A stretch of 64,000 bases of DNA from assembly GCA_947629915.1 (NCBI GenBank), contig CANRFN010000001.1, positions 1-64,000 of the forward strand. Reading direction: 5' to 3'. This document shows positions 17,516 through 24,569 of the stretch, in pieces. The translations under genes and the position numbers were made by a program. Position 1 is the stretch's first letter. Each line of letters opens with the position of its first letter. The DNA comes from an uncultured Oscillospiraceae bacterium (lineage in GTDB: Bacteria; Bacillota; Clostridia; Oscillospirales; Oscillospiraceae). The notes beneath the pieces were generated by a model. It did not search any database. It saw nothing but the letters and a program-made list of their open reading frames with translations, and was not told where the DNA came from.

Positions 17516-17544
17516 ATTGTACCAAATTACACCATGTTTGTCCA
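17516..17544 (-). promoter_or_regulatory. Sigma-A promoter of the cbiB-cobD-cobQ operon
   Basis: TGGACA (17539-17544) and TACAAT (17516-17521) on the minus strand are separated by 17 bases. The leader is about 20 bases, so no cobalamin riboswitch can fit on this transcript. Confidence 0.8.
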
Positions 17545-17566
17545 GAAAAAAGGCCAGCTGCCAATC

Positions 17567-17595
17567 TTGCAAAGCAACCCCTGTCCTGCTATCAT
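17567..17595 (+). promoter_or_regulatory. Sigma-A promoter of the cobTUS operon
   Basis: TTGCAA (17567-17572) and TATCAT (17590-17595) are separated by 17 bases. The leader to the GTG start at 17639 is about 35 bases and includes a small GCGG-GAGAA-CCGC hairpin. The two divergent -35 elements are only 22 bases apart, so a single regulator could cover both. Confidence 0.7.
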
Positions 17596-17638
17596 AGCGG
17601 GAGAACCGCACATCATCCAATACCAGGGGGTATGTTCT

Positions 17639-18727
17639 GTGTCCGCGCTTCTTCCCACAATAGATGAGGACTTCATAGATCCTCTGTCTGCAGACGCCAT
17701 GGAGGCCGCCAGGAGACGGCAGGCGCAGCTGGCCAAGCCCCCGGGCAGCCTGGGCCGGCTGGAGGAGCTGAGCATTCAGCTGGCCGGCATCCGGGACACC
17801 CTGGATGTCACGGTGGACCGCAAGATGCTGCTGGTCTTTGCCGCAGATAACGGGGTGGTGTCCGAGGGCGTCTCCAGTGCCCCCCAGTCTGTCTCCCGGA
17901 TCCAGGCGGACAATATCAGCATGTACCGCACCGGCGCCGGCGTGCTGGCCAGGCGTCTGGGGGTCCGGATTCGCGTCTGCGATGTGGGCCTGCGAGAGGA
18001 CGCCAAAAGCCCGGATGTGGTGCCCGAAAAGATTGCCTGCGGAACCGGCAATATCGCCCTGGGCCCTGCCATGACAAGGGGTGAGGCAGAGGATGCCTTT
18101 TGGACGGGTTTGATGCAGGCCGGCATCGCCTGCACAGAGGCAGATGCCGTGGCCATCGGCGAGATGGGCATCGGCAACACCACCACCGCCTCGGCGGTGC
18201 TGGCAGCGCTTCTGGGTGTGGACCCAGAGGAGGTTACCGGGCGGGGCGGCGGACTCACAGACGACATGCTGCAGCACAAGATCCAGGTGATCCGCCAGGC
18301 GCTGGCGGTGAATCGGCCGGACCCTGAGGACCCGGTGGACGTGCTCTCCAAGGTGGGCGGATTGGATCTTGCTGCCATGTGCGGGGCCTTTCTGGGCTGT
18401 GCCCACTCCCGCAGGCCTGCCATCGTGGACGGATTTCCCTGCGCGGTGGCGGCCCTCTTGGCCATGCGGATCTGCCCTGCCGTCCGGGACTACATGATCC
18501 CCTCCCACGCCTCCGCGGAGCCCGGCTTCCGGCTGGCCATGGAGGCTTTGCATCTGAAACCCTTTCTCCACCTGGACATGCGGCTTGGCGAGGGCAGCGG
18601 TGCTCTGCTGGCCTTCCCCATTCTGGACGCCGCCTGTACCGTGCTGCGGGACATGGCCTCTTTTGACGATGCCGGCATCGATGACAGCTACCTCAACGAG
18701 ATCCGGGCCCAGGAGGATCCCCTATGA
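17639..18727 (+). CDS. cobT: Nicotinate-nucleotide--dimethylbenzimidazole phosphoribosyltransferase
   Basis: This 362-residue CobT activates the lower-ligand base by transferring ribose phosphate from nicotinate mononucleotide, giving alpha-ribazole phosphate. Typical sequence runs are KPPGSLGRLEELSIQLAGI near the N-terminus, FAADNGVVSEGVS, GEMGIGNTTTASA and RLGEGSGALLA near the C-terminal catalytic glutamate. I chose the GTG at 17639 because AGGGGG lies 7 bases upstream; further upstream the frame is not coding-like and crosses the promoter. It is the first gene of the right-going operon, and its stop overlaps the cobU start. Confidence 0.95.
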   Translation: MSALLPTIDEDFIDPLSADAMEAARRRQAQLAKPPGSLGRLEELSIQLAGIRDTLDVTVDRKMLLVFAADNGVVSEGVSSAPQSVSRIQADNISMYRTGAGVLARRLGVRIRVCDVGLREDAKSPDVVPEKIACGTGNIALGPAMTRGEAEDAFWTGLMQAGIACTEADAVAIGEMGIGNTTTASAVLAALLGVDPEEVTGRGGGLTDDMLQHKIQVIRQALAVNRPDPEDPVDVLSKVGGLDLAAMCGAFLGCAHSRRPAIVDGFPCAVAALLAMRICPAVRDYMIPSHASAEPGFRLAMEALHLKPFLHLDMRLGEGSGALLAFPILDAACTVLRDMASFDDAGIDDSYLNEIRAQEDPL

Positions 18728-19269
18728 CCGTCTTTCTCGCAGGGGGCTCCAAGAGCGGCAAGTCTGATCTCGCGCAAAAGGTCGCATGCGCCCTGGCTGC
18801 CGGCGGTCCCCTCATCTACCTCGCCACCATGCACCCCACAGACGAGGAAGACCTGCTGCGGATCCAGCGGCACATCCAGCGGCGGGAGGGCTTGGGCTTT
18901 CAAACCATCGAGCGGGAGCGTAACCTCATGGACCTGGTGCCCCAGCTGCCCCGGGACGCCACCGTGCTGCTGGACAGCGTAACGGCCCTTTTCACCAACG
19001 AGCTCTTTCGCCCGGAGCTGCAGTGGGTGCCAGACCAAACGGCGGTATCCCGCTGCAGAGAGGGGCTGCTGGCCCTGGCAGATCGGGTACGGCACGCCGT
19101 CGTTGTCTCTGATCTCCTCTTTGGGGACGCCGCCCGGTACGATCCGGACACCGAGTGCTTCCGGCGGGGCTTGGGTGCCCTCAGCTGTATCCTGGCCGCC
19201 CGGGCGGACACCGTGGCGGAGGTCTGCTTTGGCCTTCCCACGGTCTGGAAGGGGGTACTGCCCGCATGA
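18724..19269 (+). CDS. cobU: Adenosylcobinamide kinase / adenosylcobinamide-phosphate guanylyltransferase
   Basis: This 181-residue bifunctional enzyme phosphorylates adenosylcobinamide and then attaches GMP, giving adenosylcobinamide-GDP. The P-loop is GGSKSGKS (residues 7-14), followed by YLATMHPTDEED and the histidine-containing helix RIQRHIQRR that carries the GMP-accepting His in homologues. Length is normal for CobU. Start and stop overlap cobT and cobS by four bases each (ATGA). Confidence 0.94.
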   Translation: MTVFLAGGSKSGKSDLAQKVACALAAGGPLIYLATMHPTDEEDLLRIQRHIQRREGLGFQTIERERNLMDLVPQLPRDATVLLDSVTALFTNELFRPELQWVPDQTAVSRCREGLLALADRVRHAVVVSDLLFGDAARYDPDTECFRRGLGALSCILAARADTVAEVCFGLPTVWKGVLPA

Positions 19270-20018
19270 GACGCCTCATCACCGCCCTTGGCATGTGCCT
19301 CGGGATGTTCACCGCCCTCCCCCTGCCCAAACTGCCCTGGCGGGAGGACGCCCGGCCCTGGATGCCGCTGTTCCTCCCGGCAACCGGCCTGCTGTTGGGC
19401 GTTTTCTGGTCCATTCCGGCCTGGCTCTTCCCGTATCTGCATCTTCCTCTCACGGTACAGGGCATTGTCCTCTGCGCCCTGCCCTTTCTCCTCACCGGCT
19501 TTCTCCACCTGGACGGCTTTCTGGACGTGTCTGATGCCATCGGCTCCTGGCGGAACCGGGAGACCCGGCTAAAAATCCTGAAGGACTCCCATGTGGGTGC
19601 CATGGCCGTGGCCAGCTGCGGCCTTCTGCTGCTGGCCCAGTTCGCCTTCCTGTCTGCCGGCGGCGTGGACGGGCGTTTTCTCCTGCTGCTGCCCGCCATC
19701 AGCCGGTGCGGGTCTGCGATGGCGGTAACGACCCTCCCGCCCCTGCCCACCAGCCAGTATCAGCAGAAACAGAGCCCTCGGTGCATTCCGTGGGTGGCAC
19801 TGGTCTTCGCTGTGCTTCTCACCGCAGCGGGCTTTCTCTTCTCTCTCCCCTGCGGCATCGGCCTTGCGGGGGCGCTGCTGGGCTACGGCCTCTCCCTCTG
19901 GCAAGCGGTCTCTGCCCTGGGCGGGGTGAGCGGCGATGTGGCGGGATATGCCCTCACCCTCTCCGAGCTCTCCGGCATCATCTGCTACACCCTGGCAAAC
20001 TGTCTCATCCCCAGCTGA
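19266..20018 (+). CDS. cobS: Adenosylcobinamide-GDP ribazoletransferase
   Basis: This 250-residue integral membrane protein completes cobalamin (5'-phosphate) by joining adenosylcobinamide-GDP to alpha-ribazole (phosphate). The CobS signature LTGFLHLDGFLDVSDAIG is present, with the metal-binding aspartates and the downstream ILKDSHVGAMAV segment. About six membrane helices are predicted. The ATG overlaps the cobU stop. Confidence 0.95.
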   Translation: MRRLITALGMCLGMFTALPLPKLPWREDARPWMPLFLPATGLLLGVFWSIPAWLFPYLHLPLTVQGIVLCALPFLLTGFLHLDGFLDVSDAIGSWRNRETRLKILKDSHVGAMAVASCGLLLLAQFAFLSAGGVDGRFLLLLPAISRCGSAMAVTTLPPLPTSQYQQKQSPRCIPWVALVFAVLLTAAGFLFSLPCGIGLAGALLGYGLSLWQAVSALGGVSGDVAGYALTLSELSGIICYTLANCLIPS

Positions 20019-20029
20019 AAGGAGGACCT

Positions 20030-20404
20030 ATGGATCTCATCATCGGCGGCGCCTATATGGGAAAGCGCACCTTTGCCATGGGGCGGTACGGCTTCTCAGA
20101 GGAGGACATCGGCGATGCCGCTGTGGACGGTCTGGACTTCCAAAAGCCCTGTAACACCCATCTGGAGGCCTTTGTGTCTTCTTGCATCTGGCATAAAATG
20201 GATGCAGTGGTCTGGTTTCAAACGCACAGAGAGTGGTGGACAGACACGGTGCTGATCTGCCGGGACATCAGCGGCGGCATCGTCCCCCTGCAGGCCGAAG
20301 ACCGGCGCTGGCGGGAGGAGACCGGCCGTCTGCTGCAGTACCTCGCCGGGGAGGCGGAGCACGTCTACCGGGTCTTCTGCGGGCTGGGGGTGGCGCTGAA
20401 GTGA
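20030..20404 (+). CDS. Short CobU-like P-loop protein
   Basis: This 124-residue protein begins with IIGGAYMGKRTFA, which aligns with the CobU P-loop (GG-x3-GK) except that the Ser/Thr after lysine is Arg. The end (WREETGRLLQYLAGEAEHVYRVFCGLGV) resembles the CobU C-terminus, where nucleotide-binding glycines sit. The middle is about 60 residues shorter than in CobU, and the GMP-accepting His helix is not recognisable. An AAGGAGG site precedes the ATG, and the stop overlaps the next gene. Such short CobU-like proteins occur in other Clostridia cobalamin clusters from memory; their role is not established. It may be a regulator, a chaperone or a partner of CobU or CobS. Confidence 0.8.
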   Translation: MDLIIGGAYMGKRTFAMGRYGFSEEDIGDAAVDGLDFQKPCNTHLEAFVSSCIWHKMDAVVWFQTHREWWTDTVLICRDISGGIVPLQAEDRRWREETGRLLQYLAGEAEHVYRVFCGLGVALK

Positions 20405-20991
20405 CCCTCTGGCTCCTGCGCCACGGCAGCACGGAAGACACCGAGGCCCACCGGTACTGCGGTGCCTCCGATCCCCCGCTCTCACCGGATGGCAGAGCGG
20501 CATTGCAATCTCTCCACTACATCGCTCCCACCGGCGCCCGCTTTCTCACCAGCGGCATGCGCCGGTGCGCTGAGACCCTGGAATTGCTCTTCGGCCCTGT
20601 TCCCTATGAGAGTGATCCGGACTTGCGGGAGCTGGACTTCGGCGCCTTTGAGGGCAGCACGTATGAGCAGTTGAAGACCGATCCCGCCTACCAGCGGTGG
20701 ATCACCGGGGACAACAATGCCAACATCCCGCCCGGCGGGGAGAGCGGCAACGCCATGGCCGCCCGGGTGCTGGCCGCCCTGCAGCGGATGCTGCTCGACG
20801 GCAGGGATGCGGTGGCGGTGGTCCACGGCGGCACCATCGCCGTTGTCATGGAGGCCCTCTTTCCCCAGGAGCGCCGAAACCGCTGGCAGTGGCAGCCCCG
20901 CTGCGGCGCGGGCTATGTGCTCACCTTCACCGGCACCGGTCCCACCTGGGCTCCCTGGACCCCGGACAACGCAGAATCCACTGCCGAATAA
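20401..20991 (+). CDS. cobC: Histidine phosphatase, probable alpha-ribazole phosphatase (CobC)
   Basis: This 196-residue phosphoglycerate-mutase-like phosphatase has the RHG motif at residues 7-9 (WLLRHGST), the acidic residue region RELDFGAFEG, and the second catalytic histidine in VVHGGTI. In this operon it most likely removes the phosphate from alpha-ribazole phosphate or from cobalamin phosphate. The GTG start overlaps the preceding stop (GTGA), which gives translational coupling and explains the lack of a strong ribosome binding site. The sequence alone cannot separate CobC from other histidine phosphatases; context decides. Confidence 0.87.
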   Translation: MTLWLLRHGSTEDTEAHRYCGASDPPLSPDGRAALQSLHYIAPTGARFLTSGMRRCAETLELLFGPVPYESDPDLRELDFGAFEGSTYEQLKTDPAYQRWITGDNNANIPPGGESGNAMAARVLAALQRMLLDGRDAVAVVHGGTIAVVMEALFPQERRNRWQWQPRCGAGYVLTFTGTGPTWAPWTPDNAESTAE

Positions 20992-20995
20992 ACAC

Positions 20996-21033
20996 GCTGC
21001 CCGGCGCGGAACAAACCGCGCCGGGCAGCTTTT
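20996..21033 (+). terminator. Terminator of the cobTUS operon
   Basis: A perfect 14-bp stem (GCTGCCCGGCGCGG and its complement) with a 6-base loop is followed by TTTT, right after the cobC stop. Confidence 0.9.
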
Positions 21034-21051
21034 GGGTTTGTGGGGGCGATC

Positions 21052-21405
21052 TCAGCCGGGAGGCCAGGTGAGATCCCGTCCAGACAGCACATGGAAGTGC
21101 AGGTGGGGCACAGACTGGCCGGCCTGGGGACCGCAGTTGGACACCACCCGGAAGTCCGTGATGCCCATCTCCCGGGTGATCTTGGTGATCACGGAGAAGA
21201 TGTGGCCCACCAGGGCCTCGTTCTCCGGGGTAATCTCGCCGCAGGAGCCGATGTGGGTCTTGGGGATCACCAGGAAGTGCACCGGGGCGGCGGGGGCGAT
21301 GTCGTAAAAGGCATAGCACTGGTCGTCCTCATAGACCTTCTTGGAGGGGATCTCTCCCTTTACGATCTTGCAGAACAGGCAGTCCGGCTTGTGGAACAGA
21401 GACAT
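21052..21405 (-). CDS. HIT family protein (Hint-like nucleotide hydrolase)
   Basis: This 117-residue histidine-triad protein hydrolyses nucleotide phosphoramidates or related adenylated compounds. The N-terminal zinc-type CLFCKIVKGEIPS and the catalytic triad HLHFHV near the C-terminus are intact. The ATG has a perfect AAGGAGG site 9 bases upstream; longer frames are not supported. It is the last of three small minus-strand genes (cupin, DUF4250, HIT). Confidence 0.94.
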   Translation of the reverse strand: MSLFHKPDCLFCKIVKGEIPSKKVYEDDQCYAFYDIAPAAPVHFLVIPKTHIGSCGEITPENEALVGHIFSVITKITREMGITDFRVVSNCGPQAGQSVPHLHFHVLSGRDLTWPPG

Positions 21406-21442
21406 GTTTCGAAACCTCCTTCTAAACGTTTGGAGTGGGCCG

Positions 21443-21616
21443 CTATACAAAGCGGTTCTTTTGTGGATCATAGGAGAAGCCGATGGCCTCCAGAGCGGCG
21501 GTGATCTCGGCGCGATCTGCGCCCTCAGCGGCGCACAGCTCCTCCAGACTGGGATATTCGTCCCGCAGCTTGGTGTTGAGCCAGCTGAAGAGAATCATGG
21601 GGTCCTGGGGAATCAT
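21443..21616 (-). CDS. DUF4250 domain protein
   Basis: This is a 57-residue gene starting MIPQDPMILFSWLNTKLRDE and ending DPQKNRFV. The start motif (MIPxDPxxLxSxxNxKLRD) and the closing YDxxxNxFV pattern are those of the DUF4250 family, small Firmicutes proteins of unknown function. The ATG lies 10 bases past the cupin stop, with GAGGG as ribosome binding site; the stop TAG lies 38 bases before the HIT start. The three genes probably form one transcript. Confidence 0.85.
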   Translation of the reverse strand: MIPQDPMILFSWLNTKLRDEYPSLEELCAAEGADRAEITAALEAIGFSYDPQKNRFV

Positions 21617-21625
21617 GGCACGCCC

Positions 21626-21964
21626 TCACACCTTGGGAATCACGGCACAGAGCACCAGGTCCTCCGGGCCATCGTTGCGCACCGTGTGGCTGGAGCCCTT
21701 GGGACAGTAGTGGACATCGCCCGCCTCCAGGCTCTCCTCCACCCCGTCTACAATGGCGCGGCCTTTTCCGGACAGGACAAAGACCACCTCCATGGTGTCG
21801 CTGTGGGTGTGCAGGCCGATGGAGGCCCCCGGCGGCACAACGCCGTGCATCATGATGCGCACCTCGTCCCGCTGCACCATCTTGGCGTAGAGGCTGCCCT
21901 CTCCGCCGTTGAAGTGGGGCCGCTCCAGCAGGGGAACCTCTGAACTGGCAAATTTCACAGACAA
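21626..21964 (-). CDS. Cupin domain protein
   Basis: This 112-residue single-domain cupin has the metal-site pattern GLHTHSDTMEVVFVLSG (two His and Glu) and a second motif with His in GSSHTVRND. It begins at TTG with an AAAGGA site 5 bases upstream; the GTG two codons later is an alternative. Small cupins of this type bind a divalent metal and serve as sugar isomerases, dioxygenases or sensors; nothing here decides between these. Confidence 0.87.
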   Translation of the reverse strand: MSVKFASSEVPLLERPHFNGGEGSLYAKMVQRDEVRIMMHGVVPPGASIGLHTHSDTMEVVFVLSGKGRAIVDGVEESLEAGDVHYCPKGSSHTVRNDGPEDLVLCAVIPKV

Positions 21965-22062
21965 TCACATCCTTTCGAGGATCGCCTGGATTTTACCACG
22001 CTTTCCGCCTCTTGTCCACTGGCATTCCCCCGGTACACATCTGTTAATTTTCCTGGAAGCCC

Positions 22063-22091
22063 TTGTATTCCCCCTGTTTTTGCGGTATACT
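22063..22091 (+). promoter_or_regulatory. Sigma-A promoter of the radical SAM gene
   Basis: TTGTAT (22063-22068), 17 bases, TATACT (22086-22091), then about 45 bases to the start codon. Confidence 0.7.
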
Positions 22092-22139
22092 GCGCCATAC
22101 AAGTCCCGGCAGACCCGCTGGAATACGGAGGAATTTCGA

Positions 22140-23654
22140 ATGGCAGGTAACAAAAGCAAGGGCACCGCTGTCCTTGTGGCTTTCTATAATGTCAAGGCGC
22201 TGGGTGTCCGCTACCTGGAGACGGCCCTGCGCAATGCGGATTACGATGTGCGCACCATCTATTTCAAGCAGTTCAACAGCGCGGTGCCCCGCCCCGTGAC
22301 CCAGACAGAGCTGAAGCTCCTCTGTGAACAGATTCAGGCGGTTCACCCGGTGCTGATCGGCCTGTCCGTCATGAGCTCCATGTACCTGGAGACCATAGAC
22401 CAGGTGGTGGCCTCCGTCCTGAAAGCGAACATCGCCCCTGTGGTCTGCGGCGGCGCCTTTGCCTCCATCAAGCCGGAGTACTTTCTGGAGAAGGGCGTGC
22501 CCTATGTGATCCGCCTGGACGGCGAGCGCCCCCTGGTGCTGCTGGCAGATGCCCTGCGGGAGGGCCGGGATCCCCGGGATATCCCCTCTCTGGCCTATCG
22601 GCAGGACGGCAAGAACGTGCTGAACGCCATCGGCCTCATCGCCCACGACCTGGACGAGTACGGCGAGCCCACCATCTGCTGCCCGGACAGCATGCTCATC
22701 GACAACGACCAGGTGGTCCCCGGAGACCCCCAGCTGAAGACCTTGAGCTATGAGGTGGTGGCCTCCCGGGGCTGCCCCTTCACCTGCTCCTACTGCACGG
22801 ACATCAACCTGCGCCGGCTCTATCCCAAGGGAACCCTGCCGGTGCGCACCCGCTCGGTGCAGAGCGTGATGAAAGAGCTGAAAGAGGCGATGAAGTACTG
22901 CAAGAACATCGCCTTTGTCCACTTCTACGATGAGATCTTCCCCAACCTCCCCGGCTGGGTGGACGAGTTCGTGAAGGAGTACACCAAGTACGTGAATCTC
23001 CCCTTCTCCATCTGGACTCACCCCAAGATGACCGATCCTGAGGTGCTGAACAAGCTGGTAAAGGCGGGCCTCATTGAGGTGATCATGGGCATCCAGTCCG
23101 GCTCCCCCCACATCCGCAACGATGTCTTCCACCGCTACGAGACCAACAACGACATCCTCAAGGCCATCAAGACCATCGCGGACTCCCACGTCTTCTGGTG
23201 CACCTACGACCTCATGCTCCAGCACCCCTTTGAGACCATCGATGACATCAGGCAGTCCTACGAGCTGGTGAAGGCCTTCCCCACCAACCACTTCGAGCTG
23301 CAGCTCCACGGCCTGAACTTCCTCCCCGGCACGGACATCATCCCCATGGCCATCAACGCCGGCTACCTCACCGAGGAGGAGATGAACGAGGTCATGTACG
23401 CCCCCATGGCCCAGCAGTTCGGCACCTTCCACAAGCGGGAGGCCAGCGTGGAGAGCCAGATGTGGTACGACCTCATCTTCCTCTGGCAGTTCCCCCGGTA
23501 CCACAAGAAGTGCCTGAAATACGAGAAAGACGTGATGGCACACCAGAAGGAGATCGAGAAGGACTACGCCTTCGCCCAGAAGCTCTTCAACCTGCGCTAT
23601 GTGTACAAAAAGGGCATGATCGTGATCAAGCGCCGGCTGAGAAAGCCCTTCTAA
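22140..23654 (+). CDS. B12-binding-domain radical SAM protein
   Basis: This 504-residue enzyme combines an N-terminal Rossmann-like B12-binding-type domain (residues about 10-150) with a radical SAM domain. The [4Fe-4S] motif is GCPFTCSYC (C-x3-C-x2-C) near residue 220. The N-terminal domain lacks the DxHxxG cobalamin ligand motif, as in many members that bind cobalamin without histidine or not at all. The start ATG follows GGAGG; an upstream open frame runs through the promoter and is rejected. The substrate is unknown. Proximity to the cobalamin genes is suggestive, but the intervening genes and the separate promoter argue against an operon link. Confidence 0.88.
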   Translation: MAGNKSKGTAVLVAFYNVKALGVRYLETALRNADYDVRTIYFKQFNSAVPRPVTQTELKLLCEQIQAVHPVLIGLSVMSSMYLETIDQVVASVLKANIAPVVCGGAFASIKPEYFLEKGVPYVIRLDGERPLVLLADALREGRDPRDIPSLAYRQDGKNVLNAIGLIAHDLDEYGEPTICCPDSMLIDNDQVVPGDPQLKTLSYEVVASRGCPFTCSYCTDINLRRLYPKGTLPVRTRSVQSVMKELKEAMKYCKNIAFVHFYDEIFPNLPGWVDEFVKEYTKYVNLPFSIWTHPKMTDPEVLNKLVKAGLIEVIMGIQSGSPHIRNDVFHRYETNNDILKAIKTIADSHVFWCTYDLMLQHPFETIDDIRQSYELVKAFPTNHFELQLHGLNFLPGTDIIPMAINAGYLTEEEMNEVMYAPMAQQFGTFHKREASVESQMWYDLIFLWQFPRYHKKCLKYEKDVMAHQKEIEKDYAFAQKLFNLRYVYKKGMIVIKRRLRKPF

Positions 23655-23667
23655 CCATACCGTTCTA

Positions 23668-23707
23668 GAGCCGCAGGCCTGCCCACCGTGGCCTGCGGCT
23701 CTCTTGT
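23668..23707 (+). terminator. Terminator of the radical SAM gene
   Basis: GAGCCGCAGGC pairs with GCCTGCGGCTC, followed by TCTTGTT, 14 bases past the stop. Confidence 0.75.
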
Positions 23708-23736
23708 TGGATCTCTCGGAGAGGAGAAGACGCCCT

Positions 23737-24435
23737 ATGGATGTGGTCCGCCGCGGTTTTGATCCCCAGGACAGCCATCTCTTCGGCCCCCAGGCCATGG
23801 GTAAGCTGCGGGCAGCCGCCCAGGAGCTCTCGTACCTCATAGACCGGGGCTATGAGCTGAAATCCGCCTCCACCTTTGTGTGCAACCACCACCTTCTGGC
23901 GGAGCGGCAGCGGCTGGCGCTGGCCCGCATCGTGTCCACCCATGAGGCCCTGGCCCGCCGGGAGGAAAAGCGCCTCACCGCAGCCCCGTCCTCCCTGGTG
24001 GTGGACGGGTTTAACGCCGTCATCACCTTGGAGGTGGCCCTCTCCGGCTCCGTCCTGCTGGAGGGGATGGACGGCACCATCCGGGACCTGGCGGGCTTGC
24101 GTGGCACCTACCGGATCGTGGACAAGACCGCGATGGCGGTGCACCTGCTGCTGGAGCGGTTTCGGTCTCTGGGGGTGCGGGAGATTCAGATCTTCCTGGA
24201 CCAGCCGGTGTCCAACTCCGGCCGGCTGAAGACACTGCTGCTGGATGCGGCGGCGGGCTATCCCTTCCACCTGCAGGTGGAGCTGTTCCCAGGGGTGGAC
24301 GGGATGCTGGCGGGCCTGGACAACGTGGTGTCCGCCGATGCCATCGTGCTGGACAAGTGCCGCAGCTGGTATAATCTGAACCGGGAGATCATTGCAGAAT
24401 CCATCCCGGAGGCCTGGATCGTCCGGCTGATTTGA
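23737..24435 (+). CDS. DUF434 family protein
   Basis: This 232-residue cytoplasmic protein matches the DUF434 family (COG2454) by its N-terminus (RRGFDPQDSHLFGP, then SYLIDRGYELKSAS) and the core SSLVVDGFNAVITLEVAL. Conserved acidic residues in VVDGFN and FLDQPVSNSG recall the active-site pattern of PIN-like nucleases, but this resemblance is my own reading. A GGAGAGGAG site precedes the chosen ATG. It stands alone between two terminators. No experimental function is known to me. Confidence 0.82.
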   Translation: MDVVRRGFDPQDSHLFGPQAMGKLRAAAQELSYLIDRGYELKSASTFVCNHHLLAERQRLALARIVSTHEALARREEKRLTAAPSSLVVDGFNAVITLEVALSGSVLLEGMDGTIRDLAGLRGTYRIVDKTAMAVHLLLERFRSLGVREIQIFLDQPVSNSGRLKTLLLDAAAGYPFHLQVELFPGVDGMLAGLDNVVSADAIVLDKCRSWYNLNREIIAESIPEAWIVRLI

Positions 24436-24500
24436 CGTCCTGCATTCCTCTAACAATGATTTCCCTGTATAGTCTTTTCCCTATACAGCCCTTGCTGTTC

Positions 24501-24534
24501 AAAAACCGCCGCCGGGCTAACCGGCGGCGGTTTT
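24501..24534. terminator. Bidirectional terminator
   Basis: AAACCGCCGCCGG and its complement form a strong stem between the convergent DUF434 and SLH-protein genes, with TTTT on the plus side and TTTTT on the minus side. Confidence 0.9.
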
Positions 24535-24569
24535 GCATTTCAGGTTTTGGCCTTACAGTCCTCGGCGCC

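Noticed and set aside
17488..17638. Cobalamin riboswitch between the divergent cob operons
   Set aside because: The gap is 151 bases with promoters on both sides; no B12-box-like GCCACTG element is present.
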